The notes beneath the pieces are model-generated. The model was given only the letters and a program-made list of their open reading frames with translations. It searched no databases and had not been told where the DNA came from. A stretch of DNA of 64,000 nucleotides. It comes from Cymodocea nodosa. Lineage: Eukaryota > Streptophyta > Magnoliopsida > Alismatales > Cymodoceaceae. The translations under genes were made by a program, and so were the position numbers. Below are positions 34,932-48,400 of the stretch, piece by piece. Location: NCBI GenBank assembly GCA_036874045.1, contig CM072343.1:16636001-16700000 (forward strand), in the 5' to 3' direction. Position 1 is the first letter of the stretch, and each line of letters starts with the position of its first letter.

Positions 34932-36046
34932 ATTGAGTGCGTATTTAGAATTGTAAAACATCGTTTTTCAATATTACGAGATCATATATTATATTCATAT
35001 AAAACACAAGTAAAAATTATCATCACATATTTTTTACTTCACAATTTCGTTCGTAAGACTAATAGAGAATGTTTACTTGAAAATTTTTAAGATGAGTTGA
35101 AAGAATTAAATATCACTAATAATATATAACCAACAATAGAATTACATATGAAAACAAATACATAAATCAAAATGTGTCATAAATGAAGAAAATAATTAAT
35201 AGATAAGATGTGTGAAGATATGATAATGATAATATAGGATGAAAGAACTATTTAATATTATTTATGTTGTAATTTTTAAAAATGATTTTCTACAAAATGT
35301 TTTTGTACTTTTGAATAGAATTTTAGACTTTAGAATAATCTATAAATGTGTGATATTTATACCTGTTATTTTAGGAATATTATTTTAACTTTAAAATTTC
35401 AAAACGAATAGTGATGTATCAAATATTCTATTTTAAGTAATACATAATTTTTTCATTTGAATTCTAACTTTTCAAACTTTCCTGACGTACATTAAATCAT
35501 TTCAAGAATTTAGACTTTCTAACGTGTAAACTAAACTTTTTTAAGAATTTTGACTTTTTGGATATTTCATTTCCAACTATTCTAAACTTTTTATTTGAAT
35601 ATTTCGTTATGCATTAATAAACCTTAAGTGAATGTTAGATAATCCTTGAAAACTTGAAATTCATCTCAAGATTAAGTGTAAAAAGACATATGTAAATCTC
35701 TTACATAAGGAGATGAGATATAGATCATATCTCTTCGTTTCCTATGAACTACGGAGTCTATGATAAATAGAGCATTCTTAGAAGTTAATAACTAAATCAT
35801 CTTAAAAGCTTGTTATGTTTGAATAACATTATATTTTAAAGCTTTGAAAACCAATTGGTATATTATTTATAAAAAAAGTATATTGAAAATGTTTATAAAA
35901 TTTGTTTAGATAAATTTTGATATATTAAATTGATATATTCTATTTAAAAAACTTAAGAGTATGTACTAAATTCTTTACATTATTTACAAAAATGATATGT
36001 TAATTTACATTATTTACAAAAAAAAGAAGATTTATTCTTAAAAAAA
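34932..36046. other. AT-rich region upstream of the SKIP8-like gene
   Basis: No gene or repeat recognised. It contains the unknown promoter of the F-box gene. Base composition turns GC-rich abruptly at about 36060, where the 5' untranslated region probably lies. Confidence 0.4.
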
Positions 36047-36207
36047 ATGAAAATTTATTCCACGTCACACCAACCCGACTCTTCCCCAGCCGAGCGCCAC
36101 GCCGGCCTCTCCCACCCCGACAGAAGCCTCGAATCCTCGGAATACTCAAACCCTAGACCATCCAAATCGAACGGAACATCCATCGACCTTTCGTCCAATC
36201 CCTCTCC

Positions 36208-36222
36208 ATGTCTAGCAGATGA
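36208..36222 (+). promoter_or_regulatory. 4-codon upstream ORF overlapping the SKIP8-like start
   Basis: ATGTCTAGCAGATGA: the small frame ends in TGA at 36220-36222, overlapping the main ATG at 36219 by two bases. If transcribed it would precede the main start and could lower or couple its translation. Confidence 0.45.
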
Positions 36223-39200
36223 GCGATCTCTATCGGTCCTTCTCTGCCTTCCTTGTCCCGGCCGGGGCCACTGTGTTCTGCTTCCTCTGTGCCGTCTGGG
36301 CCGTTAGGTCGAGAACGTTAAGAGGCAGGAAGGGAAAGAGGAGCAGGAACGGTGGGTGTTCCTGTTGTAGTAGCATGGGCAGTCTCGCGCACGACCACTC
36401 CAACGGGGACGCCACGGCAGGGAGTGTGAAGGGCTCGAGAGGTGCGGCGGCGACGGCCGAGAAGCAGGTAGGTGGGTCTATGATGGAGCAGCTTGTTCCG
36501 GAGATCACGACGCATGCGCTCAGCTACTTGGATTACCCGAGTCTTTGCCGGCTTTCGATGACTAACTCGTCGATGAGAAGGGCAGCCAATGATGATAATG
36601 CATGGAAGGCGTTGTATCATAAGGTATCATTTTTTCTGAACTCTGGATAGTCGACACCCTTGCTTATTCTCTTCTGTGATTATTATTGGCAGTTAATGGT
36701 GCTTACCTGAGACACATGCATATCCTTTTCTGCTACTTTATTGACATAAGGTATAATATAGTTGAAACAAAACCTGAAACTTGTATGTCTGACATTTCTC
36801 CTAGTTGTAATAATCTGTTATGGTTTCAACTGTTTCTTCATGTTGTTGAATATTATGTCCTTATAGAACGATCCACCAACAACATAGTATTGCCAACCAA
36901 TGTAAAATTAGATGCTCGTTATACCGCATCTTTGCACAATCAACATGTTCATTGCTTGCTGCCTTACCTTTTGCATTTTACTTGTCTAAATCTGGGAATG
37001 CATTTTATATATTCCATTCCCCTGTCCATCATTTTCATTTCAGAAGGTGACTGGCAACCATTCTGGGGGTCCCCAATTTGTGCAGGACATTAGGTGCTCC
37101 AAAATTTTACCAACTAGAATTAATAAAGATAGAAACCTATCAAATCAATATTCTAAATTTATGCATATTTTGGCTGATAGAAAATAGGATATATGATTTT
37201 GATTATGGGGCAGTCAAATGACTGACATTTTCAAGAAATATGACTATATTATCAAATCCCAACTATGGCAATTTGTGCACTTGAAAAGCACAGAAACATG
37301 TAATTAAACTTTGACACGTGTTGGTGAAATTTCAACCGCATGTTTCAGTTTTTTGAATTGTTAAAATGATATCAACTTGATGTTGACATGCTAATTTGTT
37401 AACAAAAGATGATTTTTTTATACTGACAATGAAGTTTTACCAACACATGTCATTTTTTTAAAACTCAACAAAGGTAACATGAAATTGAAGTTGAATTCCT
37501 TGCAAAGAAATTAATTTGGAAATATTTACATCCTTGCTGACTATTAAAATCATAATATTTTCACGTAACAATGATTTCACTAGAAAGTGAATTTCTCTAT
37601 TTTTCCATACATGTGTAAATCCAATGGTATACATTTCCTTGCTCACACCTCAAAATTTCAAAGGAATTTATAGGAATCTCTAATTAAAAAGTTGATACCT
37701 TTATTTAACAAGGATAGGGAATCCAAACTAAGCCATCTCACATTTTGATGTTTTTATATAAAATTCTAATTTCTGCAATGTCAAGATTTTCGTAAGATAA
37801 TATAATTTCTATGTAAAATATATAAATATTTTAGTAATCTAATGTGGATAATGTATTATAATATCATAATTTAAAAATATATGATAATGTAATAAATCAT
37901 TCATTTTTAGTTTTTTCTATTTTTCAAGGATAATATTATATTATATTTAGTAGCATGCTAATTATTTTTAGTAATTTATATTTTCATGTATTTTGCATAT
38001 GATAATTATCTTAGTATTTAGCTATTATGAATTTCCCCGCAAACCTTATAATGATACAAAAGTGTATCGCACATTATTTATTTAATAGTAAATGATAATA
38101 TTATTAAATATAGTATCATATAGAATAACTTTGTGTAATGTTATTTTATTCATCAATAAATATACTTTCTTAATTAGCTTATTATCAATAAAATGGTAAA
38201 ATGAGATTAACTAATAATCATTAATTCTTCATTTATTTTTCTTATTTTGTGGAATGCAAACTCAAATTTTACTTCAATTGTATTTCTAAATATGCACAAA
38301 TTCTATGAAAGTTGGTTAAAAACCAATGCTTTTCAATTAATGCCAGTTTTCTTTAATACTTAGATCCACTTTCCTACTAATTCTCTGTTAAAAATATTTT
38401 CAATCAAGCAATAAATCTAAGACTTTTCATTTAACAACATAACATGAATTTTCCTGATGTATGAGAAAATTCAAAATTATTCAATGGTAAGATTGCTTCA
38501 TTGTGATTTTGAGATCTGGATTCTAGTTTTAGTCTCTTCATTTATGGAGGTAAGATTGTGCATGATTGGATCCTTCCTAGATCCAACATTGGTGGTGTTG
38601 AGACATATCCTCTTGGGTTTTGATGGTTTCCAAAACTAAATGGATTTTGTAGGAATACAAGGATTGAAGAAAGAGAAACGATAGCTTGAAGAAGAGGAAG
38701 AAGCAAAGAAGATTGATGGAAAGAAGCTCTATGAGAATTGAAGAAGGAGAAAAGAAAGCTTGAATACTCCAAGAAAGAGAGAAGGCGTTGAGTATTAGTT
38801 GCAATATATAAAGTTATGCAATGCTCTTGCTCTCTAGGAATTACCTCTTAGGAGTACCTTAGAATCTCCACTAGGAGTTCTTTAAGGAAGAATCCAACAC
38901 TTAAGGAATAATCAAAAACTTAGGCAGCCTTGAAGACCATTACTTATATATATCACTCATTTTTAGAATTCCTTACTAATTCCAAATGGATCAATGATTT
39001 GAAAAATCAAAAGTCCGTTCTAAGGTTTTTAGAAGATAGGGAAAATCTGTCTAGTGAAATGGATTAACGTTTTAGGGTCACCTAGAATCCCAGGAACCTC
39101 TCTCCAAAATGGATTAACGATACTCAAATTGGATATCCATTTTGTACACAAATAAGTCTAGTGAAAAATAGACTAACCTTTAGGATTACTATTAGAAGAA

Positions 39201-42200
39201 TAACCTGGATAGTAGATGAGCCTAATTCCCAAATCGGACCAACATTTTGTATTTTGGATATCCATTCCATAAGAAAACTATGACAGGAGATTTCATATCA
39301 ACAAAATGGATTGATGGTTCATATTTTCCAAACCCCAAAAACTAGTTATAATAAAATCAATTAATGAGACCAAATTCGTTAATCTGATTTAATTGAAAAA
39401 CTAGGTGTTAGAGTCGATCCTGCACATCTCTCTCTATAAATACAATGACCCATACAACTTGAAATAACTCTTGCACTCTCAATAGACTCTCTTATGCCCT
39501 AGATGAATGCTCTTATGCCTTGCTTCGCTCCTGCACACCAAAATCAACAACTTTTCAAATGCTCACAACTCCAAATCTATCCCATCGAGCAAGAGCAAAC
39601 AAAATTTGGGTTGTTGGTTGCAAGTTTTTTTTAAGTTTTATTTTCACAAGTGTTCTTGTTTTAAAACAAGTTGTTACCTCACCAGTAGTGTGAAAAGATT
39701 TCTTTGTGATTAAGGAGTTTGGGTTTGTTGCATTTGTACTTGAAAGCATAAGACACTTCTTTGTGACTAAGAAGTGATTGTTGGTTTATTGTGTTTTTAC
39801 CTTAAACACAAGACACTCCTTTACATTAAGGAATGAGTGTTGGTTTGGCGTGTTTCAACCTTAAAATGCACGTGTAACTCCTTTGGAACTAAGGAGTTGA
39901 TTATAAAGGTTGAGGACTTATCTCGGAAAAGCACCAGTTTATAAAGACTGAGTATTGACCTGTAATAACATCAAAGAAGTGGATGTACTTAATTGTGAAA
40001 CCATTATAAAAATCCTTTGTATACTGTTTTGATTTTGTTATTCTTTTGTGCATCATATTGTGATTGAATATTATAAATCAATTTGAGATTCAATTGTGAA
40101 ATTTGCTGTAACTTAATTAAAAATTAATTAGAGTCAAGATTTACCATTCACCCTACTTCTAATGAAATTAATTGATCCTAACAGGTGGAAGTTTTAGCTG
40201 ATTTTGCTATCTAATTTTTTTTTTACTAACATGACAAAAGAAAAACAATCACACTCTTCATGCTTTGTTACCATTATATAGATTTCACTAATCCTTTCTT
40301 AGACTTGCTCAAAGAAGGTAATGCTTTCTTAGTCTACATCTTCAAGTATTCAACCGACTGTATTCTAGAAGAAGCCTCCTGGTTTTCATGCTTGCCACTA
40401 TTATATAGTTGTTACTAATCCTTTCTTAGACCTGCTCAAAAAAGGTAATCATTTCTTATTATGCATATTCAATTCCAGGAAAAATCTTCAAAATGTTATT
40501 GCAGTTTTCAAGCTTATTTATGAAAAATAAAGAAGCCAATTCTCTACCATGTACTAACTTGTGGAATTATTGTTATTGCAGGACTTCACTCTTGAACAGG
40601 ATAGCGTAAGTCCACCTAATGGATGGAAGGCTTATTATGCTGCTACTAAAGCTGTTGTTGGTGTTAACAGAGAGTTCTATAATATAATCAGAGAAAGATC
40701 TCTACCTGCTATGAGTCGTCTTTGGCTCAATGCTGATTATGTAAAGTGCATCCATGGCTCTGGACAGTGCTTTATAGGGTATGCAATAAAAAGCTATTTT
40801 CAGTTATTATAGTGGATTATTTTAGTATGGAAAGACCTATCTTGGAACATGAGCAAATAAAAGAACTTGACATATCCTGTCTTTTATTTATGCTTGGTAT
40901 TTATAGTCACAAATAACCTTGTCAACAAACTTTCTGTTTATGGGAGTAAAGCTGCATGCCATTGGTTCCTCCTTAGATCCCACATTGGTGGAGGCCTTGT
41001 ATACATAATTACTATTAAATATTTATAAATAAATATACAACAGATGCAAAAAAAATAATGGATATTTATATAGATGCCCAAGCGCCACCCAAGCACCTGA
41101 GGTAACTCGCTTATTGATTGGGTGCCTTGGTGCTTTAATAAATATGATAATTAGTTGAGGATTGATTCTATAAATAAAAATTATGGACCAATGTTGGACA
41201 ACAACAATAATTTGAACCATAATTTCATTATATGAGTTGGTGACATGAATTCTTTTCTTTCATGTATTTTTAACATGTTGGAGTCCAAGGGATCTAAATT
41301 AAGTGGAACTAAGGTTAAACATATCGAGTGTACTTTTAGGCTTTTAGTGATGCTAGAATTATTATCAAGGTTATAAATTGTATGGTCACATGATATCTAA
41401 AAGTAAGAATTGTAAATACATGGGATCTATCGTAAACAATGGACAAATTATGAAAAATGTTATTCATAAAATTGAACTACATTGAATGAAATAGAGAAAT
41501 ACGTTTGAAGTTTTATGTGATAAAAGAACAAATTCTATATGTATTCATCCAACCAGGCTTTGTTGCATGGTATTGAACTACCATGCATATAAAAGCTGGT
41601 ATCAAAGATGAGATTTTTTTGAAAATGATCGAGAATGTCAAGATGGATAAGTTGTAATACTTTAAGAAAAGTTACAAAATGATTGCATCTCAAATAGTAT
41701 GTGTTGAACCAATTTGTAGATGAAATAAAATCGTTTTAATTGATCATATCGTTAGAAAGTCTATAGATACACCTATTAATTTTTATCTTGATCATAGATG
41801 AAATAATTAAATAAATTTAAAGAAAAATACCTTGGTCTGTGTTATTTGTTGATGACGTATTCTTAGTTATTGAGGGTAAGGTGGGAGTCAATTCTAAATT
41901 ATATGAGACTAAGATTGATACATGGTAATTTGGAATATGGGAATATGTGGACTAAAATTGGATGATCATGAGATTCTTGAAACAAGAATCTTAGAAATTT
42001 AGGACTCTAATAACAATGGGGAAATTGCATGATCATAATGTAGAGTTAGATGAAGTAGAGAAATGTGGAATTCCTATGTAATAAAAAATACTCTAAAATT
42101 CAAATGGAAACTCTTCTGAACTTCAATTTACTTAATTGTACTTTACGACACAACATTGGATTGTTAAACATGAATGTGTGTAGTATAATAGAGATGCAAA

Positions 42201-43642
42201 TGTCAAGATGAAAGGGTGGTAATAAGGAATGATTTTATTTCAAAATATCGTAGGGATTGCATCAAATAAGGATAAATTAATAGAACATTATCTTAAATTG
42301 TTTGGTTATACTTGCAGGTGGTCAGTAGATGCATCTATAAGAAAAGTTGAATTAATTAATTTAGGTAAAACCGCAAGCAAAACTAAAAGAAGACTACCTG
42401 TGGAGGGTATCGTTCTCAAGCATGGGTAGAGAGGGGTTAGTGTTAGGTTGATGAACAATTGTAAAAACTCATTATCCTAACATGAACATGAATCCTAGAA
42501 ATAACAATAAAGGATTCATGTGGTTGACCCCATATTGAGATTGAAGTATTGGTTATTGTTGTTGGTGATAAAATTGTAAAACTAAAAGAGGTAAAGAAAA
42601 ATAAAATAGTACTTGGTTATAGTGAAAACAGATTTCAAAGTAAATAATATAATGGTAGATTTAGTAGCGGATAGAGGGTGACCTTTGGTGCAATGGTGAG
42701 GTTGTTTCATTGTGTTTAAAGGTTATTTGCTTGAATCTAAGGAAACGCCTCCAATTATTGAGGTATGGTTACTTATAATTGAACTCTTCTTGGAATCCAT
42801 ATTTATAGAAGTTTCGTGACTTGCTTTATCCATTTTTATTTAGTCATAGATAGGAATACATGAAAGGAAAATATTCATTTGGTGAACTTTACATAGTGGA
42901 ATTAATACGTCGATAGTTTGTTTGTTTGTCATCGTTGAGTTTTCTACAAGTTAGTCAATGTGAATGAGTCTCCAATATTAGGCCTATAAGATATTCTTGT
43001 AAGGAAAGAAGAATTAATTACCATAGGTGAAATTAGAAGAGGTAGAGGTATATTAAAAATCACCTCATTAGAAATACCGAAAAATGATTTAAAATTATAT
43101 AATTTAATGGAAGATTTACTCGTAGATAGGAATAAATGGGAGGAAAGAATTTATGTGAACAGTAGGTGTAAGATATTGATTTTTGTTGGTATTGCATCCC
43201 ATGAATTTTTTTAATACGGTAGTTCATGATATCAATTGTTTGTCATCAATGGAAAGCTAGGATCTATATCAATCATTTATAAGAATACGGTTTCTATCAG
43301 CAGCGGTTGAAACTGCTTGTACGTATAAATCGCAAAAGTGACACCACTAATTTATACGCAAAACCCTATGATTCTTGCAGGTACGCAGCTACCATTGATA
43401 GCTGGGCGGTGGCTTTTAACTGGGCTCAAGCTCAAGCTTTTGATTTTGAGGTTCAGGAGGTTCGTGCCCGTGTATTGCGTGACATGGCTTGGGTCACCAT
43501 GAAAGCGTACCTCGACATGGATGCAGGTCCATTCCATGTGACGAATGTGTTCGAATTTCACAGAGGTCAATGGTACATGGTTCACCATCACAGCTCGGTG
43601 ATGCTCGAGGATGGCGTAGGGCAGCATAACCTTTTCGGGTGA
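36219..43642 (+). CDS. SKIP8: F-box protein SKIP8-like (three coding exons)
   Basis: Coding exons are 36219-36623, 40582-40778 and 43381-43642, all with GT-AG borders and matching phases (0, then 2). They give 287 residues without a stop. Residues 11-29 are hydrophobic (FLVPAGATVFCFLCAVWAV), a likely membrane anchor. A basic Cys/Gly-rich linker follows, then an F-box at about 88-135 (MMEQLVPEITTHALSYLDYPSL) that would bind SKP1 in an SCF ubiquitin ligase. The C-terminal half (GWKAYYAATKAV, NREFYNII, LWLNADYVKCIHGSGQ, then FEFHRGQWYMVHHHSSVM) is the SnoaL/NTF2-like fold of SKIP8. The start at 36219 was chosen for the reading frame and the N-terminal anchor. The introns are unusually large (3,958 and 2,602 bp) and hold transposon remnants. 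The only clearly intact gene here. Confidence 0.92.
38596..40183 (+). mobile_element. solo LTR (Copia-type) in intron 1 of the SKIP8-like gene
   Basis: 1,588 bp from TGTTGAGACATATC to GATCCTAACA, flanked by perfect 5-bp duplications GGTGG (38591-38595 and 40184-40188). TATAAATA lies at 39435-39442. The ends match plant Copia LTRs. It is in the same orientation as the host gene, so its promoter and poly(A) signals could affect transcription. Confidence 0.88.
40266..40455. repeat. tandem duplication of ~122 bp in intron 1
   Basis: ACTAATCCTTTCTTAGAC, (C/T)TGCTCAAA and AAGGTAAT occur in the same order at about 40286 and 40408, with a CATGCTT...ACCA/GCCA...TATATAG lead-in before each. Confidence 0.6.
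41270..43290 (+). pseudogene. LINE (RTE-like) reverse transcriptase remnants in intron 2
   Basis: At about 41840-41930 the frame reads IPWSVLFVDDVFLVIEGKVGV, the LINE RT catalytic block (F-x-D-D). Downstream degenerate matches of the RT tail occur more than once. Around 41280-41720 is the KVK...ECTF to body region. Near 42330-42430 is a GRPKKT-like TKRRLPVEGIVLKHG. At 42990-43190 is another tail with RRGRGILKIT, KNDLKLYNL, DRNKWEERIYV. All frames are broken. It is in the same strand as the host gene and upstream of exon 3. Confidence 0.7.
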
Positions 43643-44295
43643 ACAGAGTTGCAGCAGCAAGTTCTTTCTTTATCGACTGTTTTTTTTGTTTAATCTTTTT
43701 GTTTTTTCACCGTTGGAAAATCATCGTTCATGACTTCACCCACGAGTGCTGGCGGCTGTTCATTCCATGCCTGGCCTTCCAATGGGCAAGGTATATTCTT
43801 TTCTCGCAATTATTATTTTTTTTTCAATTTTTTTTTTTTTTGAATACGGTACTTTGAGCTGATGCCACTTTGTATAGAAATGAATATGGCATGTATCTAG
43901 TGGGATGGTTGCTGTTTTATACATAGATAGCTATAGTGGCTTGCTTTAATCCGTATTCTGGTGAAATTTAGATTCCGTATATAAATAAATCCAGGTCTAT
44001 TTAACATTACGAAGATGTAGTAGTTATTTTCACTGTTGTAGCCAATTTACATGGTTCGTGTTTATTTGATCAAAGTTATTGCTTCTGAAGAAAATTTAGA
44101 AATGTAGAACTACGTCAAGCGCCTTGGCTTTAGGTTTTATTGGATTATGTCTCCTACTAGCGTCGTTGATACTAGCTCAGAGAAGGGATGACCACAATTT
44201 TAACTGTGGTGATGCATCTCATCACAATGGTAGTTTACAAATTGGGAAAAACAATGATCGTTGTTTGACACTGCAACATTGGATTGTTCTTTACT
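43643..44295 (+). other. 3' flank of the SKIP8-like gene
   Basis: The T-rich stretch after the stop at 43640-43642 probably contains the 3' untranslated region. No clear end could be placed. The open frame 44124-44312 is not recognised. Confidence 0.35.
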
Positions 44296-44536
44296 CTGAT
44301 ATCAATCGTTGAAATAAGGAAAGTAAAAGTGCTGGAAGAAGAAAAGGAAGTTGATGTTGGAATGAAGTAATTGCAATTTCTTTTATTTTTTACTTATCAC
44401 AAAGGTACAAGTCACTTTATGTCTATTTATGGTCAAACTTGTCAACTTATGCATCTACTTACCAAGAGACGCTAACTATTCGTATTACTCAAACCATGAA
44501 TGGATGTTAACTATTCATAAAGATATGCATAATTGT
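44296..44536 (-). repeat. short minus-strand Copia LTR end with PBS-like motif
   Basis: TCTGATATCAATCGTTG (44296-44312) is a decayed reverse complement of the initiator-tRNA-Met PBS, next to an LTR-like end to its right. It is bounded at 44537 by the start of another LTR. Tentative. Confidence 0.4.
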
Positions 44537-45421
44537 TAAAGATCTTATATTTTGATGATGATTATTATTTTAGTTTTTATAAGTTTCGTGATGTTTACAG
44601 AGATGTAATGGAATTAGTTTATTGTGATTAAGTGTTATATAAATTTTATGGAAGTTTGTAACATTTGTATAAACTCAATAGAATTAGTTTGTTATGTTTA
44701 GATATAAAACTTTTATAATAAGTTCATAGTGTTCACATAAATCTAATGAGATTAGTTCATTATATTTAGATTTGTAAATTTCATGAAGTATTTGTGGTGT
44801 TTATGTAAATTTAACGAAGTTAATATGTTGTGTTTATCTTTATTGTACTTATGTATGTTTGTGTAAATTTAACAAAATTAGTTTGTTGTATTTAATCTTT
44901 GAATACAAATATGTGTTTGTGGAATTTACGTAAATTTAATGAAATTAATTTATTATCTTTAAATTTTATAAACATGGATGCTATTGAATTAAAATAGCAA
45001 CAAATCTAAATGCAATAGAGTAAGTTCGTTATGTTTAAATAAACTTCATAAAGCATAATGTTGTATTTATGGTAGAATTTTATTATTATTATTTTATGAT
45101 TATTTAATAAATTTTATAGTAATTTTCCAAGAAAAATTCGTTTTACGTTTTATTCTAAGAATGGTATAACAAGAAAATCATAAAAGTTTGTTGTCGATCA
45201 AATCAAGATCACAACAAATTAAAAGAATGTATAGTTTCAAAAATCAAAATTTAAATCAAATGAGAATTTTAGAGATAGTGGAAGAATAATAATCAACCTA
45301 TATTTTCACTGTCGTGGATGAAGAATTAGAGATTGTAGAGTGAACATGTATTCAATCATGTACATGGATACATGACTATAAATATGTATAAATAACACCA
45401 AAACATTTGCATAGGAGTTGT

Positions 45422-48400
45422 TATTTAGAATGAAAAAATACATAATATTAAAGGTTAAATAATGGTTAATTGTATAATATTTAGTTTATCATATAAGAAT
45501 TAAGTCATTATGTTATAATTGTACTATTATATACTTTAATGAAAGAATCTACATAATTTTAAAGAATTAGCGTTAATTAAGTATATTTTTGCACTATCGG
45601 TGGGTTACAGGCTTTTTAATTCCTAAGTATCCGAATTGTTTGTTATTTTAAAGAGTTATATTTTATGTACTAGATAGTTATATTTTAAATGCTAAAAAAA
45701 TATTTTATTATTTCCTAGAGTACATGTGTTGAAACCTTAATACATGACTTAAGTATATTTTTGGTAAGTTATCTGGTAACTATTTGAAATACATCTGAGC
45801 ATCTGTTTAGAATGAAAAAGTGCATAATATTAAAGGTTAAATGATGGTTAATGTATAATATTTAGCTTATCATATGAGAATTAAGCTATTATATTATAAT
45901 TACACTGTTATATGCTTTAATGAAAGAATATTCATAATTTCAAGGAAATAACATTAATTAAGTATATTTCTACACTATCAGTAAGTTACAAGCTTTTTAA
46001 TTCCTAAGTATCTAATTTTTTTGTTATTTCAGAGAGTTATATTTCATGTATCGGATAATTATATTTTAAACATTAAAAGAATATTTTACTATTATCTCTT
46101 GGAGTACACATGTTAAGACATTAATGCATGACTTAAGTGGATTTTTGGTAAGTTATTTGGTAATTATCTAAAATGCATCTAAGCATTGAATAGTTAGGTT
46201 TGAAAGTATTTGAAATATCTTTTAATCATAAAATTGCTTGAGGACATGTGTCACGTTCTGAAAACTTGATTTAAGTTATCTTTTGGAAGGTTAAGTGCTA
46301 ACTATCTGAAATGTATATAAGTTTCGAATACTTATAGTTATAACTATCTGAAACATCTAAACTCGTTAAGTTAGATTTATGCATGTGTTGAAATTAAATG
46401 CTTTATTATGTCACGTGAGTTGCACATGTTTAACTCGTTAAATTAACATAACTATATTCGTTAAGTTACTTGAATATACACTAAGTTAACATGTTGTATT
46501 AGTGTAATAAGCTTATAAGTATTTCTTTATTGCACGTGTTTTAGAGTTAAGTCAACGAAGTAAGTCTGTTGAGTTATTCTAACTCCACAGACCATTTATT
46601 TTCTAATATGTCACTATAGTAGTTATAGAAACAGAAAATTTGAAGGAAAACCACGATTGCACGTATCACGTAGGAATTAACTCATGGAATGAAGAAGAAA
46701 TCACCATCGTTGATATGAATGAAGGAAATCCAACTGATCATTTAAGTAGAAACAATTACTATTGAAAGAAATATAAAAGAAGAGGAGAAAAATTATGTGT
46801 GAGGGGGTGGAGAACCGCGCTAACTGTAGGAAGCATTGGAAGTTTCCTGAAGCTCCACAACATCACCAAAATCACTAACCATCGGAGGTTCGTGAAGATA
46901 CTTTTTAAATGTCGGGTCGATTCTAAGTCAAACATAGTGATTGACAACCATTGTGATGAGTGATCACGTTGCAAGAAGGGAAGCCATTTTCACCAAGCAT
47001 CGACTCTAATATAAAAATCAGAAAAGTACACAATTCTTACTCAATCTCTGTGAGATCAACCTATACTTACATATAAATACAATATACACTATGCACTTGT
47101 AGGTAAAAATACAAATTAGACTTAATATCTAATTTGTGTGAAAAGTTATTTGTTTACTTCTAAAAGAATTTATTAATATAAGCATAAAAACAAATCAAAC
47201 AAGTTTTCTAATCAATACAGCATCAGATAGTTAGGTTTGTAAATATCCAAAATGTACTTTTACTCATTAAGTTAGAATTATGCACATGTTGAATTTAAAT
47301 GTTTCACTATGTCATGTGAGCTGCACATGTTGAACTCGAATAGTTAGCATAACTATACGTGTTGTGTTAGTGTTATGTAGAAATAGGAAATGCAAACTTT
47401 CAAATAGTTAACATTTCATTTTAGTCAAAGAGTTATGTTAAAAACTTGTATAGTTAAGTTATCTACACGTGTTTTAAAGTTTTAAGTTTTCACGTGTTTT
47501 TCATGTGCGTTTGGTAATGAAAAATCAAAGAGTTAGATAATTATTCGAGTTTTTATACGCATGGATGGATAAATGTTTGAGTTTTATAAAATGACTAATG
47601 AACAAATAAGTTTTCTTGTTTAGTCATGCGTTTTGCAGGTGCAAGAACTAGAAGAGTTACAAGAAGATACAATATGAAGAAAAATCACGATTACATATAT
47701 CACGTAGGAATTAACTCATGGAATGAAGAAGAAATCACCATCGTTGATATGAATGAAGGAAATCCAATCGATCATTTAAGCAAAAACAGTTACTATTGAA
47801 AGAAATATAAAAGAAGAGGAGAAAAACTATGTGTGTGGGTGGAGAACCATGCTAATTGCAGGAAACGTCAGAAGTTCCTTGAAGCTCCATAACACCATCA
47901 AAATCATCAACCATCGAAGGTCTGTGAGGATACTTTCCGAATGTCTGGTCGATTCCAAGCTAAACACGGTGACTAACAACCACTTTGAGGAGTGATTGTG
48001 TTGCAGGAAGGGAAATCATTTTCACCAAGTATTAACTCATATCTCAGGAGATCATAAAGCTTCTAGCCTTGGTTTTGAGTTGATGCTAATATACTGAAGA
48101 TGAGATCAACTTATAAGCCTTAGTTCGCGATTCTACAAGGAGAGAAGGCAAGATTGTAAGTGATTAAATTTTCAGTGATGTAATCACATCGCATGTAGTG
48201 ATTAAAGTTTTTATTGTCGATATAGATTTTTACATTTCACCTTTCGCTCATTTTCAGGAATATATCAAAACAAAAATACCAAAAATAACTCATTATCTGT
48301 ATTTACATTTAATATTAAAGTGTTGTATTATTTGTTTTGTATCGTGATTAATGTTATCATTGTCAATATTGTGAATGTTTTATGTTTGTTTGATTTAGAA

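Noticed and set aside
36230..36620. Minus-strand frames of 92 and 100 codons
   Set aside because: Antisense shadows of GC-rich exon 1 of the SKIP8-like gene.
42229..42429. Independent 66-codon gene in intron 2
   Set aside because: Its C-terminal part matches the basic tail of LINE reverse transcriptases; it belongs to the LINE remnants.
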